A stretch of DNA of 64,000 bases from Stakelama sediminis (GCF_014199335.1 NZ_JACIJI010000001.1:372001-436000); one strand, 5' to 3'; positions 1 through 8,225 are shown, counted from the first letter of the stretch. Numbers and translations: made by a program. The notes: generated from the sequence alone by a model not told the origin.

Positions 1-479
1 AGCGCCGAACCGAGGATCGCCAACGCGCCCCACATCGCCGCATCGCCCAGATCGCTGCGGCTCTGCCCGAACAGAATAATGCCGATTCCCGCCAGCGCTG
101 CCAGCGAACCGACGATGCTCGCCCGCCCCACCCGTTCACCGAGCAGGATTGCCGCAAGAAAGATGGCGATCAGCGGCGCGATATAGCTGAGCGAAATCGC
201 CTGCGCCATCGGCACCCGCGCCAGCCCCCAGAAGAACAGCATTCCCATCGCCAGCGACACTGCCCCGCGCAGCGCGTGCAGGCCGATCACCCCCGGCGGT
301 GGCATGGCGGGGCCGCGCGCGAAATGGATCAACGCGGCCAGCGGCACGATCACAAACCCGCGCCAAAGCATCGCGTTATAAACGCCGGTCGCAAGCACCA
401 GCCCCTTCATCGCCGCGTCCATCATCGAAAAGGTCGCGATACCGATGACGGCGATCAGGAACGCCCGCGCCGGCGTCAT
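1..479 (-). CDS. EamA/DMT-family transporter, partial (3' end outside window)
   Basis: The gene starts at 479 with ATG and runs leftwards out of the window, so only about 159 N-terminal residues are visible. They read as alternating hydrophobic segments (for example FLIAVIGIATFSMMDAA, then GVIGLHALRGAVSLAMGMLF), a pattern typical of the EamA half-repeat of drug/metabolite exporters of the inner membrane. The substrate cannot be told. It is divergent from the DUF1345 gene with only about 40 bases between the starts. The family is inferred from the segment pattern and the FLAAILLGERVGRASIVGS end-of-repeat motif. Confidence 0.8.
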   Translation of the reverse strand, partial: MTPARAFLIAVIGIATFSMMDAAMKGLVLATGVYNAMLWRGFVIVPLAALIHFARGPAMPPPGVIGLHALRGAVSLAMGMLFFWGLARVPMAQAISLSYIAPLIAIFLAAILLGERVGRASIVGSLAALAGIGIILFGQSRSDLGDAAMWGALAILGSA

Positions 480-519
480 TACTGCCCCTTGCCCCATCGG
501 TTTCGCGCTATCCTCCCGC

Positions 520-1194
520 ATGACAGCGCCATATAAGACTGGCGTGCACAGACAACGAAAATCCCTTGGCAACTGGCTCGCGCCTCCGCGGTTCGTGCTG
601 TTCTGTGTGCTGGCAGTCGTCGCCATCCCTCTCGCCATCAGTCGCAGTAGCTGGTCGACCGGCACCATGATCGGATTCGACATCGCGGTATTCGCGTTTC
701 TGGTCAGCTATGCGCCGCTGGTCCATAAGGCAGACAGCGTCGATATGCGCGACCTTGCCCGCCGCAACGACGCCAACCGCGCGATCCTGCTCGGTATCAC
801 CAGCGTCTCGGTACTTGCCGTGCTGGCCTCGGTCACCACCGAACTGAGCGGCAAAGGCAGGCCCGACGTGGCAATACTGGTTCTGGTACTGGCGACCCTG
901 ATCCTCGCCTGGATTTTCGGCAATTTCGTCTATGCGCTGCACTATGCGCATCTCTTTTATGTTCAGACGGACAAGAACGGCGATTCAGGCGGGCTGGATT
1001 TTCCCGACACGCCGGAGCCGCGTTATTGGGACTTTATCTATTTCGCCTTCACGCTGGGCATGACATTCCAGACGTCCGACACCGGCATATGCACGACGCG
1101 ACTGCGCCGCATCGTCACGCTTCATTCGATGGCAGCATTCGTATTCAATCTCGGTGTGATCGCCTTCACGATCAACGTGCTGGGCGGGAGCTAG
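520..1194 (+). CDS. DUF1345 family membrane protein
   Basis: A 224-residue integral membrane protein. About five hydrophobic segments are visible: FVLFCVLAVVAIPLAI, FDIAVFAFLVSYAPLV, ILLGITSVSVLAVLA, ILVLVLATLILAWIFGNFVY, and a C-terminal MAAFVFNLGVIAFTINVLGG. The motif ALHYAHLFY and the stretch YWDFIYFAFTLGMTFQTSDT are characteristic of DUF1345. The ATG at 520 was preferred to an in-frame ATG at 445 because the longer form would overlap the divergent transporter and adds a non-membrane stretch. No biochemical role is established for the family. Confidence 0.8.
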   Translation: MTAPYKTGVHRQRKSLGNWLAPPRFVLFCVLAVVAIPLAISRSSWSTGTMIGFDIAVFAFLVSYAPLVHKADSVDMRDLARRNDANRAILLGITSVSVLAVLASVTTELSGKGRPDVAILVLVLATLILAWIFGNFVYALHYAHLFYVQTDKNGDSGGLDFPDTPEPRYWDFIYFAFTLGMTFQTSDTGICTTRLRRIVTLHSMAAFVFNLGVIAFTINVLGGS

Positions 1195-1201
1195 GCAGCG
1201 A

Positions 1202-2326
1202 CTACTCCGCCGCTTCCATCGCGGTTGCCTCACCCGCGTCGATCTCGGCGGCCTTGGCCTCGACCAGCTTGACGATATGGTCGATCATGTCGGCATCCTG
1301 CACATGATGGTCGGTGACGCCCGACAGATAGACCATGTGCTTGCCCGCACCGCCGCCCGTGATGCCGATATCGGTTTCGCGTGCCTCGCCGGGGCCGTTG
1401 ACGACGCAGCCCAGCACCGACAGCGACATGGGCGTGCGAATGTGCTGAAGGCGTTCCTCCAGCTTCTGCACGGTACGGATGACGTCAAAGCCCTGCCGCG
1501 CGCAACTGGGACAGCTCACCACGCGCACGCCGCGATTGCGGATGCCCAGCGCCTTCAGAATCTCGAAGCCGACGCGTACCTCATCCTCCGGCTCGGCCGA
1601 CAGCGAGACGCGGATCGTGTCGCCGATCCCGAACCATAGCAGAGAGCCGATGCCGATTGCCGACTTTACGGTGCCCGCGACGAAGCCGCCCGCTTCGGTA
1701 ATGCCCAGATGCAGGGGACAATCGACCATCTCTGCAAGCTGCTGATAGGCGGCGACGGCGAGGAACTGGTCTGACGCCTTCACCGCCACCTTGAATTCGT
1801 GGAAATCATGGTCCTGCAGGATCCTGATATGATCCATCGCGGATTCGACCAGCGCATCCGGGCACGGCTCGCCATATTTTTCGAGCAGGTCTTTTTCCAG
1901 ACTGCCCGCATTCACGCCGATACGGATCGAACAGCCATTCGCCTTTGCCGCGTTGATGACTTCCTGCACCCGCTGTTCGGAGCCGATATTGCCGGGATTG
2001 ATGCGCAGGCATGCCGCACCCGCGTCCGCAGCTTCCAGTGCGCGCTTATAGTGAAAGTGAATGTCCGCCACGATCGGCACGCGCGACGCGCGCACGATCT
2101 GTTTCAGCGCGGTGGTGCTTTCCACATCGGGACACGAGACACGGATAATGTCGACACCCGCTTCCTCGCACCGGCGAATCTGGTCGATCGTCGCCTTTGC
2201 ATCGCTTGTCGGCGTATTGGTCATGGTCTGCACCGTCACCGGCGCATCGCCGCCCACCGGTACGTCGCCGACCATGATCTGACGGCTTTTGCGGCGGATA
2301 ATATCCCGCCAGGGACGAACGGACAT
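1202..2326 (-). CDS. ispG: 4-hydroxy-3-methylbut-2-en-1-yl diphosphate synthase (flavodoxin)
   Basis: IspG (GcpE) performs the penultimate step of the MEP isoprenoid pathway, reductively converting MEcPP to HMBPP with a [4Fe-4S] cluster. The 374-residue protein opens with the family-typical [20 protein letters not shown], and the cluster cysteines are visible in [13 protein letters not shown] and in [17 protein letters not shown]. Length fits the bacterial short form. ATG 2326 was chosen over an in-frame ATG 34 codons upstream, whose extra residues do not match the family. IspH, the next enzyme, is encoded separately at 45520. Confidence 0.95.
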   Translation of the reverse strand: MSVRPWRDIIRRKSRQIMVGDVPVGGDAPVTVQTMTNTPTSDAKATIDQIRRCEEAGVDIIRVSCPDVESTTALKQIVRASRVPIVADIHFHYKRALEAADAGAACLRINPGNIGSEQRVQEVINAAKANGCSIRIGVNAGSLEKDLLEKYGEPCPDALVESAMDHIRILQDHDFHEFKVAVKASDQFLAVAAYQQLAEMVDCPLHLGITEAGGFVAGTVKSAIGIGSLLWFGIGDTIRVSLSAEPEDEVRVGFEILKALGIRNRGVRVVSCPSCARQGFDVIRTVQKLEERLQHIRTPMSLSVLGCVVNGPGEARETDIGITGGGAGKHMVYLSGVTDHHVQDADMIDHIVKLVEAKAAEIDAGEATAMEAAE

Positions 2327-2455
2327 GCAGGCCTCACTAACGCTTCGCTGATTGCCGCATATATAACCGTCCCGCGTGACACATAAAAGGCGAAGGCGGG
2401 AAAAAGAGGGCCATGCCGGTATCGCCAATGTTCACCGCCTGCTAGGGCCGACCCG

Positions 2456-3634
2456 ATGACGACGCAAAAACCCGCATCAATGCGCCATTACGGCATGGAC
2501 TGGTTGCGGGTCGGCGCCTTCGCGCTGCTCATCCTCTATCATATCGCCATGGTGTTCATTCCGTGGAACTACCATGTGAAATCGACGCACATCGTGCACT
2601 GGGCGGTGCTGCCGATGCTGGCGATCAACGCGTGGCGGCTGAGCCTGCTGTTCGTCGTATCGGGCTATGCCAGTCGCGCATTGCTGCGCCGTACCGGCAA
2701 TCCTGGAGAATTCGCGCGCAACCGGTCCCTGCGCCTGCTGATCCCGCTCGCTTTCGGCATAATCGTCGTGGTGCCCGTGCAGCCCTGGGTCGAACTCGTT
2801 ACCAAATACGGCTTCACGCACAGCTTCGCCTGGTTCTGGCTGCATGATTTTTTCAGCTTCCGGACCATCGACGGACTGTTCCTGCCCAACTGGAACCATT
2901 TGTGGTTCGTCGGCTATCTATGGGTCTATACGATGGTCCTCATCGCCGGGGCCGCACTGATCCGCAGCAACCGGGTGCAGCAGTTTTTCGACCGGCTGTT
3001 CGGCGGCATCGGCGTGCTGCTGATCCCGATGGCATGGCTGCTGATGGTCCATACATGGTGGTTCCCGATGGTCGGTGAAACGCACATGCTGTTCGACGAC
3101 GGGATTGCGCACGCCGCCTATTTCCCTGCCTTTCTGTTCGGCTTCGCGCTGGGCGGGTCGGAAACGGTAATGCGCGCCATCGGTCGCTGGTGGACGGTTG
3201 CCGCCGTACTGGCAATGCTTGGGTATGCAACGATCCTTGCGATCGAACTGCACTGGACCGACAATTTCCTGCAAGGCGGCACGCGGATTACCGTTTATGC
3301 CGGTGCCCATGCCGTGCAACAGGGAAGCGCCGTCATCGCGCTGATCGGGATTGCCGACCGGTTCTGGAACCACAACTACCCCATCCGCGCGACCCTGACG
3401 GAGGCGGTGTTCCCTTTCTATATCATCCATCAGACGATCATCGTGTTCGGCATGTACCTGTTGCTGCCCGCCGGCTTGCCGGGCTGGGCACAGTTCGCGA
3501 TCCTGCTGGTGGCGACGGTGGCGGGGTGCTGGCTGTTTTACCGGGTGGGCCGCGCGATCGTGCCGCTGCGCCCGCTGGTCGGCCTGCGCCTGCATAAGCC
3601 GCAACGCAAGGAATCCTCGCTCGCGGTGGTATGA
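2456..3634 (+). CDS. Acyltransferase family membrane protein (OpgC/Acyl_transf_3-like)
   Basis: A 392-residue polytopic protein of about ten membrane segments. It begins MRHYGMDWLRVGAFALLI followed by LYHIAMVFIPW, the typical start of acyltransferase-3 proteins, in which a histidine in the first helix is expected to be functional. Later segments include FPFYIIHQTIIVFGMYLL near the C terminus, the second typical block with an IIHQ motif. Family members O-acylate periplasmic or surface glycans (for example OpgC on osmoregulated glucans), but the acceptor here is unknown. An exported amidohydrolase and a nuclease follow on the same strand. Confidence 0.75.
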   Translation: MTTQKPASMRHYGMDWLRVGAFALLILYHIAMVFIPWNYHVKSTHIVHWAVLPMLAINAWRLSLLFVVSGYASRALLRRTGNPGEFARNRSLRLLIPLAFGIIVVVPVQPWVELVTKYGFTHSFAWFWLHDFFSFRTIDGLFLPNWNHLWFVGYLWVYTMVLIAGAALIRSNRVQQFFDRLFGGIGVLLIPMAWLLMVHTWWFPMVGETHMLFDDGIAHAAYFPAFLFGFALGGSETVMRAIGRWWTVAAVLAMLGYATILAIELHWTDNFLQGGTRITVYAGAHAVQQGSAVIALIGIADRFWNHNYPIRATLTEAVFPFYIIHQTIIVFGMYLLLPAGLPGWAQFAILLVATVAGCWLFYRVGRAIVPLRPLVGLRLHKPQRKESSLAVV

Positions 3635-3674
3635 AGCGGCATACTCTTGCCCTCGAATCGGGGGAGTTCGAATC

Positions 3675-4667
3675 ATGCGCTGTTTCTTTGTGTTGCTGGG
3701 AGCCTTGCTGATGTCCGCCACGCCCGCCGCCGCGAAGGAGGATGCAACCGGCTGGACGCTCGTCATCCATGGCGGCGCAGGGATTATCGAGCGCGACCGG
3801 GTGACGCCCGAACAGGAAGTCGCCGTGCGCACCGGCATGAATGCGGCGCTCGACGCAGGAACCGCCGTGCTGAAACAGGGCGGCAGCGCCATGGACGCGG
3901 TCGAGGCCGCGATCCGCGTGCTGGAAGACGACCCCAATTTCAACGCAGGACGCGGCGCGGTCTATACCTGGGACGGGCGCAACGAACTCGACGCCTCGAT
4001 CATGGACGGACGGACGCGCGATGCAGGCGCGGTGGCGGGCGTCGGTGTGGTGCGTCACCCCATCAGTCTTGCCCGCGCAGTCATGGAGCACAGCCCGCAC
4101 GTCATGTTGTCCGGCAAGGGCGCGGAGGAATTTGCCCGCGAACAGAAGCTGGAAATCGTGCCGCCAGGCTGGTTCGGAACAGAACGCCGCCGCGAGCAGC
4201 TCGACAGACTGCGCGGCAATGACAAGCTGAGCTGGTTCGACATCGACCTGAAATACGGCACCGTCGGCGCGGTTGCGCGCGATGCGCAGGGCCATGTCGC
4301 CGCCGCCACCTCCACCGGCGGCCTGACCGGCAAGCGCTGGGACCGGATCGGCGACTCCCCGATCATCGGCGCGGGCACCTATGCCGACGACCGGGCCTGT
4401 GCGGTTTCCGCGACCGGCGCGGGCGAATATTTCATCCGCGAAGGCGTGGCGCATGAAATCTGCGCACGCGTCCGCTTCACCGGCGAAACGCTGAAACAGG
4501 CCGCCGATGCGGTAATGGCAGAGGTGAAGGACCTGGGCGGCACCGGTGGCGTGATCCTGACCGGCCCGACGGGTGAGATGGCATGGAGCTTCAACACGCC
4601 GGGCATGTATCGGGCAAAGGTCAGCGCCGATACGCCGCGCATCGTTGAAATGTACGAAGAAGAATAG
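3675..4667 (+). CDS. Isoaspartyl peptidase/L-asparaginase, exported
   Basis: A plant-type asparaginase of the N-terminal nucleophile (Ntn) hydrolase family, 330 residues. The catalytic threonine is Thr196 in DLKYGTVGAVA, where autoproteolysis should yield alpha and beta subunits; the downstream AAATSTGGLTGKRWDRIGD and GTYADD blocks are conserved substrate-site segments. A signal peptide (MRCFFVLLGALLMSATPAAA, cleavage about residue 20) indicates a periplasmic enzyme. The family cleaves isoaspartyl dipeptides and often L-asparagine; which applies here cannot be read from sequence. Start ATG 3675. Confidence 0.9.
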   Translation: MRCFFVLLGALLMSATPAAAKEDATGWTLVIHGGAGIIERDRVTPEQEVAVRTGMNAALDAGTAVLKQGGSAMDAVEAAIRVLEDDPNFNAGRGAVYTWDGRNELDASIMDGRTRDAGAVAGVGVVRHPISLARAVMEHSPHVMLSGKGAEEFAREQKLEIVPPGWFGTERRREQLDRLRGNDKLSWFDIDLKYGTVGAVARDAQGHVAAATSTGGLTGKRWDRIGDSPIIGAGTYADDRACAVSATGAGEYFIREGVAHEICARVRFTGETLKQAADAVMAEVKDLGGTGGVILTGPTGEMAWSFNTPGMYRAKVSADTPRIVEMYEEE

Positions 4668-4727
4668 CCCCTGCCCTTGTGGCAAACCGGGCTGGTGCCC
4701 GACCGGGACACCCTCTAAACCGCGTCC

Positions 4728-5582
4728 ATGATTCGTCGCCTTCTCGCGCTCGCCACGCTGTTCGCCGCCCTTCTCGCGCCCGCTACGGCGTCAGCCTATT
4801 GGGAATATGGGCATGAGACGATCGGGCGCATCGCCTATCTGAACGTAAAGCCCGAAACGCGCGCGGCGATCGACCGGCTGCTCAGCCATTCGGCGCTGCT
4901 CGACACGCCGACCTGTCCGGCGCGCACGGTGGCGGAAGCAAGCGTGTGGCCCGACTGTATCAAGAAACTGGGTGACCGGTTCAGCTATGCCTATTCCTGG
5001 CACTATCAGAATGTGAACATCTGCAAGCCGTTCAACCTGAAACCCGCATGTAAGGACGGTAATTGCGTGTCGGCGCAGATTGAACGCGATGTGCGCCTGC
5101 TGAAGGACAGGAAAAAGGTGCCGCTGCGCGAACGCGTGCAGGCGCTCGCGTTCCTCATCCATTTCGTCGGTGATCTGCACCAGCCGCTGCACGCCGCCGA
5201 TCACGGCGATCTGGGCGGCAATAAGCTGAAGGCCACCTATGGCATCTATTCCACGCCGAAACTCAATCTGCACATGATATGGGACGGCTATCTGGCCGAA
5301 CGCGCCATCACCACGCCGCCGTCACTGGTGAAGCGCTATCCGGCAGCGGTACGCAAGAAGATTGCGGCGGGCACGGTAAAGGACTGGAGCCGCCAGAACT
5401 GGGAAGTCAGCCGCGACATCGCCTATGCCAGTGCGGAGGGCGGCGATCCCTGTGCGAAGCCCGAGCCGAAGCATGTAACACTGAGCAACAAGACCATCGC
5501 GAAGCTCATCCCGGCGGCACGCCTGCAGGTGGAGCGCGCCGGATTGCGTCTGGCAAAACTGCTCGACGAGGCGCTCGGCTAA
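4728..5582 (+). CDS. S1/P1-type nuclease, exported
   Basis: A 284-residue zinc-dependent nuclease for single-stranded nucleic acids, with an N-terminal signal peptide ending about ATASA (residue 23). Family metal-site motifs are clear: WEYGHETIGRIA near the mature N terminus, the central YSWHYQN, and FVGDLHQPLHAADHGDLGGN, which carries the His/Asp ligands. Several cysteines (CPARTVAEASVWPDC, CKPFNLKPACKDGNC) could form disulfides, in keeping with export. The expected cleavage would leave a Tyr in front of the Trp that is residue 1 in characterised family members. Confidence 0.92.
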   Translation: MIRRLLALATLFAALLAPATASAYWEYGHETIGRIAYLNVKPETRAAIDRLLSHSALLDTPTCPARTVAEASVWPDCIKKLGDRFSYAYSWHYQNVNICKPFNLKPACKDGNCVSAQIERDVRLLKDRKKVPLRERVQALAFLIHFVGDLHQPLHAADHGDLGGNKLKATYGIYSTPKLNLHMIWDGYLAERAITTPPSLVKRYPAAVRKKIAAGTVKDWSRQNWEVSRDIAYASAEGGDPCAKPEPKHVTLSNKTIAKLIPAARLQVERAGLRLAKLLDEALG

Positions 5583-5681
5583 GCTGCCCGGCGGTGCAGG
5601 AACAAGGACACTATATCGTCCGATTGCTTCCTTCCGGCATTGATCTACCCTCCTGCATCGCCCGAGAGCAGGAGAGAGACG

Positions 5682-6053
5682 ATGACGCAAACGCCTTCGC
5701 AGCAGATCGACGCACGGATTGCGGAACTTGCCGACTGGCGCGGGGAGATGCTTTCCCGGCTACGCGCGCTGATACTGGAAACCGACCCGGCAATTACCGA
5801 AGACTGGAAATGGCGCGGCGTTCCCGTCTGGTATCGGGACGGCATGGTGTGCACGGGCGAAAGCTATAGGGACAAGCTGAAGCTGACCTTTGCCAAGGGC
5901 GCGTCGCTGAAAGATCCGGCCGGGATGTTCAACGCAAGCATGGACGGCAAAGTCCGGCGTGCCATCGACCTGTACGAGGGAGACGTCGTTGATGCAGCCG
6001 CCTTTCAGGCGTTGATCCAAGAGGCGATCGCCGCAAACCGCAAGCGCGCCTGA
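5682..6053 (+). CDS. DUF1801 domain-containing protein
   Basis: A 123-residue cytoplasmic protein: MTQTPSQQIDARIAELADW, then LRALILETDPAITEDWKWRGVPVWYRDGMV. The last stretch, with CTGESYRDKLKLTFAKGASLKDP, fits the DUF1801 (YdhG-like) fold. Start ATG 5682 has a close ribosome binding site (ggagag); an in-frame ATG 14 codons upstream lacks one. The family has no firm biochemical function. Confidence 0.8.
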   Translation: MTQTPSQQIDARIAELADWRGEMLSRLRALILETDPAITEDWKWRGVPVWYRDGMVCTGESYRDKLKLTFAKGASLKDPAGMFNASMDGKVRRAIDLYEGDVVDAAAFQALIQEAIAANRKRA

Positions 6054-6069
6054 CCGCGAGAACTCGCCG

Positions 6070-6351
6070 CTACCGTCGCGCTCCCCAGTGCCAGCGGCAG
6101 CCGCCGTCGGTCTTGCGACAGGCCAGGAGCGCAAAACCAAGCGTCAGCGGGAGGGCATAGGCAAGGCGCGCAGCATGATTGGGAAGGATGCGCATCCCCA
6201 CCATTAGTAACAGCACAAACGCCCCGGTAGAAAGCCATCCCTGCCACGTTACCGGCGTCGCGCCCCAGCCGAACAGCTTCGGCGCAAACCAATAGCCGGG
6301 ACGCACCGCATATGCTCTGCGAACACTATCGACGATGCCCTGCTTCCTCAT
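6070..6351 (-). CDS. Small hypothetical membrane protein of the SPFH operon
   Basis: A 93-residue protein, MRKQGIVDSVRRAYAVRPGY followed by WFAPKLFGWGATPVTWQGW. Two hydrophobic stretches follow (LSTGAFVLLLMVGM and ARLAYALPLTLGFALLA), then a Cys- and Trp-containing basic tail. Its ATG at 6351 overlaps the stop of the preceding 32-codon gene in an ATGA junction, so translation is probably coupled and this is the last gene of the operon. I do not recognise a named family; the ATPVTWQGW block looks like a conserved signature of uncharacterised small membrane proteins. Confidence 0.7.
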   Translation of the reverse strand: MRKQGIVDSVRRAYAVRPGYWFAPKLFGWGATPVTWQGWLSTGAFVLLLMVGMRILPNHAARLAYALPLTLGFALLACRKTDGGCRWHWGARR

Positions 6352-6446
6352 GCCAACACCAGTGCGATGCCGATAGTAAGCAGCGCGCCGAAGCCGGCGA
6401 TCAGCCAGGGCCGATGCTTTTTGGGAGCTATGAACGCCATCATCAT
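6348..6446 (-). CDS. 32-residue membrane microprotein
   Basis: A very short gene: MMMAFIAPKKHRPW, then one hydrophobic helix LIAGFGALLTIGIALVLA. It has a strong ribosome binding site (AAAGGAG, seven bases before the first ATG). Its start overlaps the stop of the RHH gene (ATGA) and its stop overlaps the start of the next gene (ATGA), so it is locked into a translationally coupled string. The basic segment PKKHR before the helix predicts an N-in orientation. There are three consecutive ATG codons (6446, 6443, 6440); the first is used here. Function unknown. Confidence 0.65.
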   Translation of the reverse strand: MMMAFIAPKKHRPWLIAGFGALLTIGIALVLA

Positions 6447-6649
6447 TTCTCTTCTCCTTTGGGGGGACGCCCGCGCCGCGGTCGCACCGGATCAGCGAGC
6501 CTGACGCCGCGCTTGCCAAGCGCCTCTCTCAACAGACATTCGATCTGGGCGTTGACGCTTCGGAGGTCGGACGCCGCCGACCGCTCGATCGCCGCATGCA
6601 GTGCGGGATCGAGACGGAGCGGAAATGCCTTTTTCGAAGCCTTGGCCAA
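6443..6649 (-). CDS. Ribbon-helix-helix (Arc-like) DNA-binding protein
   Basis: A 68-residue protein with the RHH pattern: beta strand KKAFPLRLDPALHAAIERSA followed by two short helices DLRSVNAQIECLLREAL, then a basic tail PRRGRPPKGEEK like an AT-hook. Arc/MetJ proteins bind palindromic operators as dimers and commonly autoregulate. The start is a TTG at 6649 with a purine-rich ribosome binding site (ggggaaggg) six bases upstream and no nearby ATG. It lies 15 bases after the SPFH gene and overlaps the microprotein start by ATGA. An antitoxin role is possible, but no toxin is adjacent. Confidence 0.8.
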   Translation of the reverse strand: MAKASKKAFPLRLDPALHAAIERSAASDLRSVNAQIECLLREALGKRGVRLADPVRPRRGRPPKGEEK

Positions 6650-6664
6650 AACGCCCTTCCCCGC

Positions 6665-7564
6665 TTACTGGTACAGCGAACCCGCATTGACGACCGGCTG
6701 CGTATCGCGTTCGGCGCACAGCACGACCATCAGGTTGGAGACCATCGCGGCACGGCGTTCGTCATCCAGTTCGACGACATTCTTTTCCGAAAGCTGGTCG
6801 AGCGCGGTTTCGACCATCGTCACCGCCCCTTCCACCAGTTTCTGCCGGGCAGCGATAACCGCCTCGGCCTGCTGACGGCGCAGCATCGCCTGGGCAATTT
6901 CCTGCGCATAGGCAAGGTGCGTCAACCGGCACTCGTCGATAGAGATACCCGCCACCGCCACGCGGTCCTGCAATTCGACGCGCAGTTCTTCGCTGATATG
7001 GTCAGCATCGCCGCGTAACGTCTTCTCTCCATGACTGAAATCGTCATAGGGATAGCGCGATCCGATCACCCGCACCGCGCTTTCGATCTGGATGTTCACG
7101 AACTGCATATAGTCATCGACGTCATAAAGCGCCTGCGCCGTGTCGGACACGCGCCACACGACGTTGGAGGCAATCTCGATCGGATTGCCGCGCAGATCGT
7201 TCACCTTCAGCCGTTCCGAGGTGATGTTGTGCACACGCACCGAAATCGTCTTGCGGATCATCCACGGCCATACCCAGCGCAGCCCGGTCGAACGATCCGT
7301 GCCGCGATAATCGCCGAACAACAGGATTGCCGCCGCCTGATTGGGCTGAAGCAGATAAAAGCCCGACGCGAAAAAGATTGCGATGAGAATGCCCGACGCG
7401 ATCAGCACCGGACCGAGCGGAACATTGCTCGCATGATAAATACCGAGCGCCACCAGCACCAAACCGCCAAGCACGACCAGCAGCATCGGATAGCCGCTGG
7501 TGGTTTGCGCGGACCGTTCGGCCGACGTGCGCAACGCATGAGGCCGGGCAATAGATTCAACCAT
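6665..7564 (-). CDS. SPFH domain (stomatin/prohibitin-like) membrane protein
   Basis: A 299-residue protein. Residues 1-25 are hydrophilic, two membrane helices follow (MLLVVLGGLVLVALGIY and LIASGILIAIFFASGFYLL), then the SPFH core starts at QPNQAAAILLFGDYRGTDR and includes SNVVWRVSDTAQALYDVDDY. A C-terminal helical region (AQEIAQAMLRRQQAEAVIAARQ) is rich in Ala, Gln and Glu, as in oligomerising SPFH proteins. Members form membrane scaffolds and often regulate membrane proteases or stress responses. The gene leads an operon with an RHH regulator and two small membrane proteins. Start ATG 7564. Confidence 0.88.
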   Translation of the reverse strand: MVESIARPHALRTSAERSAQTTSGYPMLLVVLGGLVLVALGIYHASNVPLGPVLIASGILIAIFFASGFYLLQPNQAAAILLFGDYRGTDRSTGLRWVWPWMIRKTISVRVHNITSERLKVNDLRGNPIEIASNVVWRVSDTAQALYDVDDYMQFVNIQIESAVRVIGSRYPYDDFSHGEKTLRGDADHISEELRVELQDRVAVAGISIDECRLTHLAYAQEIAQAMLRRQQAEAVIAARQKLVEGAVTMVETALDQLSEKNVVELDDERRAAMVSNLMVVLCAERDTQPVVNAGSLYQ

Positions 7565-7571
7565 CTCACCC

Positions 7572-7600
7572 TCCGTTAAATATGATATTATATTTATATC
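7572..7600 (-). promoter_or_regulatory. AT-rich promoter/operator region of the SPFH operon
   Basis: In this GC-rich genome a block of almost pure A/T sits 8-36 bases before the SPFH start. Read on the minus strand it contains TATAAT (a perfect -10 hexamer). The 17 bases 7584-7600 form an imperfect palindrome, GATAT...ATATC with six of eight pairs matching. This fits a promoter whose -10 region is covered by an operator for the co-encoded RHH protein. No convincing -35 element was found at 16-18 bases. Confidence 0.5.
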
Positions 7601-7659
7601 GAATCAGATAAGACGGCAAGTGAAATCGACAGCACGCAAAATGCGAACAGGCGCCACCG

Positions 7660-7687
7660 GTCGGTTCCGGTGACGCCCGCGCGCGAC
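7660..7687 (-). terminator. Rho-independent-like terminator after pal
   Basis: An inverted repeat (arms 7660-7670 and 7677-7687 with one mismatched pair, 6-base loop) lies 17 bases beyond the pal stop. On the minus strand it is followed by a T-containing tract (TTCGCATTTTGC). This is a plausible end of the ybgC-tolQRA-tolB-pal transcript. Confidence 0.65.
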
Positions 7688-7703
7688 GAAAGATTCGGCG
7701 ATG

Positions 7704-8225
7704 CTAGTTGAGCACCACCGTCACGGCGCGACGGTTCTGCGCCCAGTCCTGCGGCGTGTCGCCCAGTGCGATCGGGCGTTCCTTGCCATAGCTGATCGTC
7801 GTGATACGCGACGAATCCACGCCCTGCGCGATCAGGTAATTGGCGGCCGCGTTGGCACGCCGGTCGCCCAGCGCAAGGTTATATTCGCGCGTGCCGCGTT
7901 CGTCGCAATGTCCTTCGACCGTGATATGGACATTGGGATATTTCTTCAGCCAGGTCGCCTGACTGTCGAGAATCTGCTGCGACTGCGGATCGACATTATA
8001 GGCGTCTGTGTCGAAATGAATCGTATCGCTGACCACCGACTGTTCGAAATCGGCTTTCGACCCCGGAACCACGCCCGTCTGCGGGGGCGGAGGGGTCGGC
8101 GTTGGTGTGGCCGCCGGCGGCGTGGACGGCGGCGCGGGAGGCAGCACGTCGGGACGCTTCTTGGCACAGCCGGCGGTAGCCACCAGTGCCGCGGCGATAA
8201 TCAGGCGAGATGTCATTCTGGGCAT
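7704..8225 (-). CDS. pal: Peptidoglycan-associated lipoprotein Pal
   Basis: Outer-membrane lipoprotein that anchors the Tol system to peptidoglycan. The 173-residue precursor has a lipoprotein signal with lipobox VATAGC (Cys about residue 19), a Pro/Thr-rich linker (PPAPPSTPPAATPTPTPPPP) and a C-terminal OmpA-like domain with the peptidoglycan-binding signature VEGHCDERGTREYNLALGDR. Start ATG 8225 puts the lipobox at a normal distance; an upstream in-frame start would add 27 residues before the signal. It is last in the operon, with no cpoB/ybgF gene following. Confidence 0.95.
   Translation of the reverse strand: MPRMTSRLIIAAALVATAGCAKKRPDVLPPAPPSTPPAATPTPTPPPPQTGVVPGSKADFEQSVVSDTIHFDTDAYNVDPQSQQILDSQATWLKKYPNVHITVEGHCDERGTREYNLALGDRRANAAANYLIAQGVDSSRITTISYGKERPIALGDTPQDWAQNRRAVTVVLN

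Noticed and set aside
3661..3674. GGGGAGTTCGAATC resembles the T arm of a tRNA.
   Set aside because: No matching stem, acceptor or anticodon arm follows; the peptidase start lies within it, and it is a chance match.
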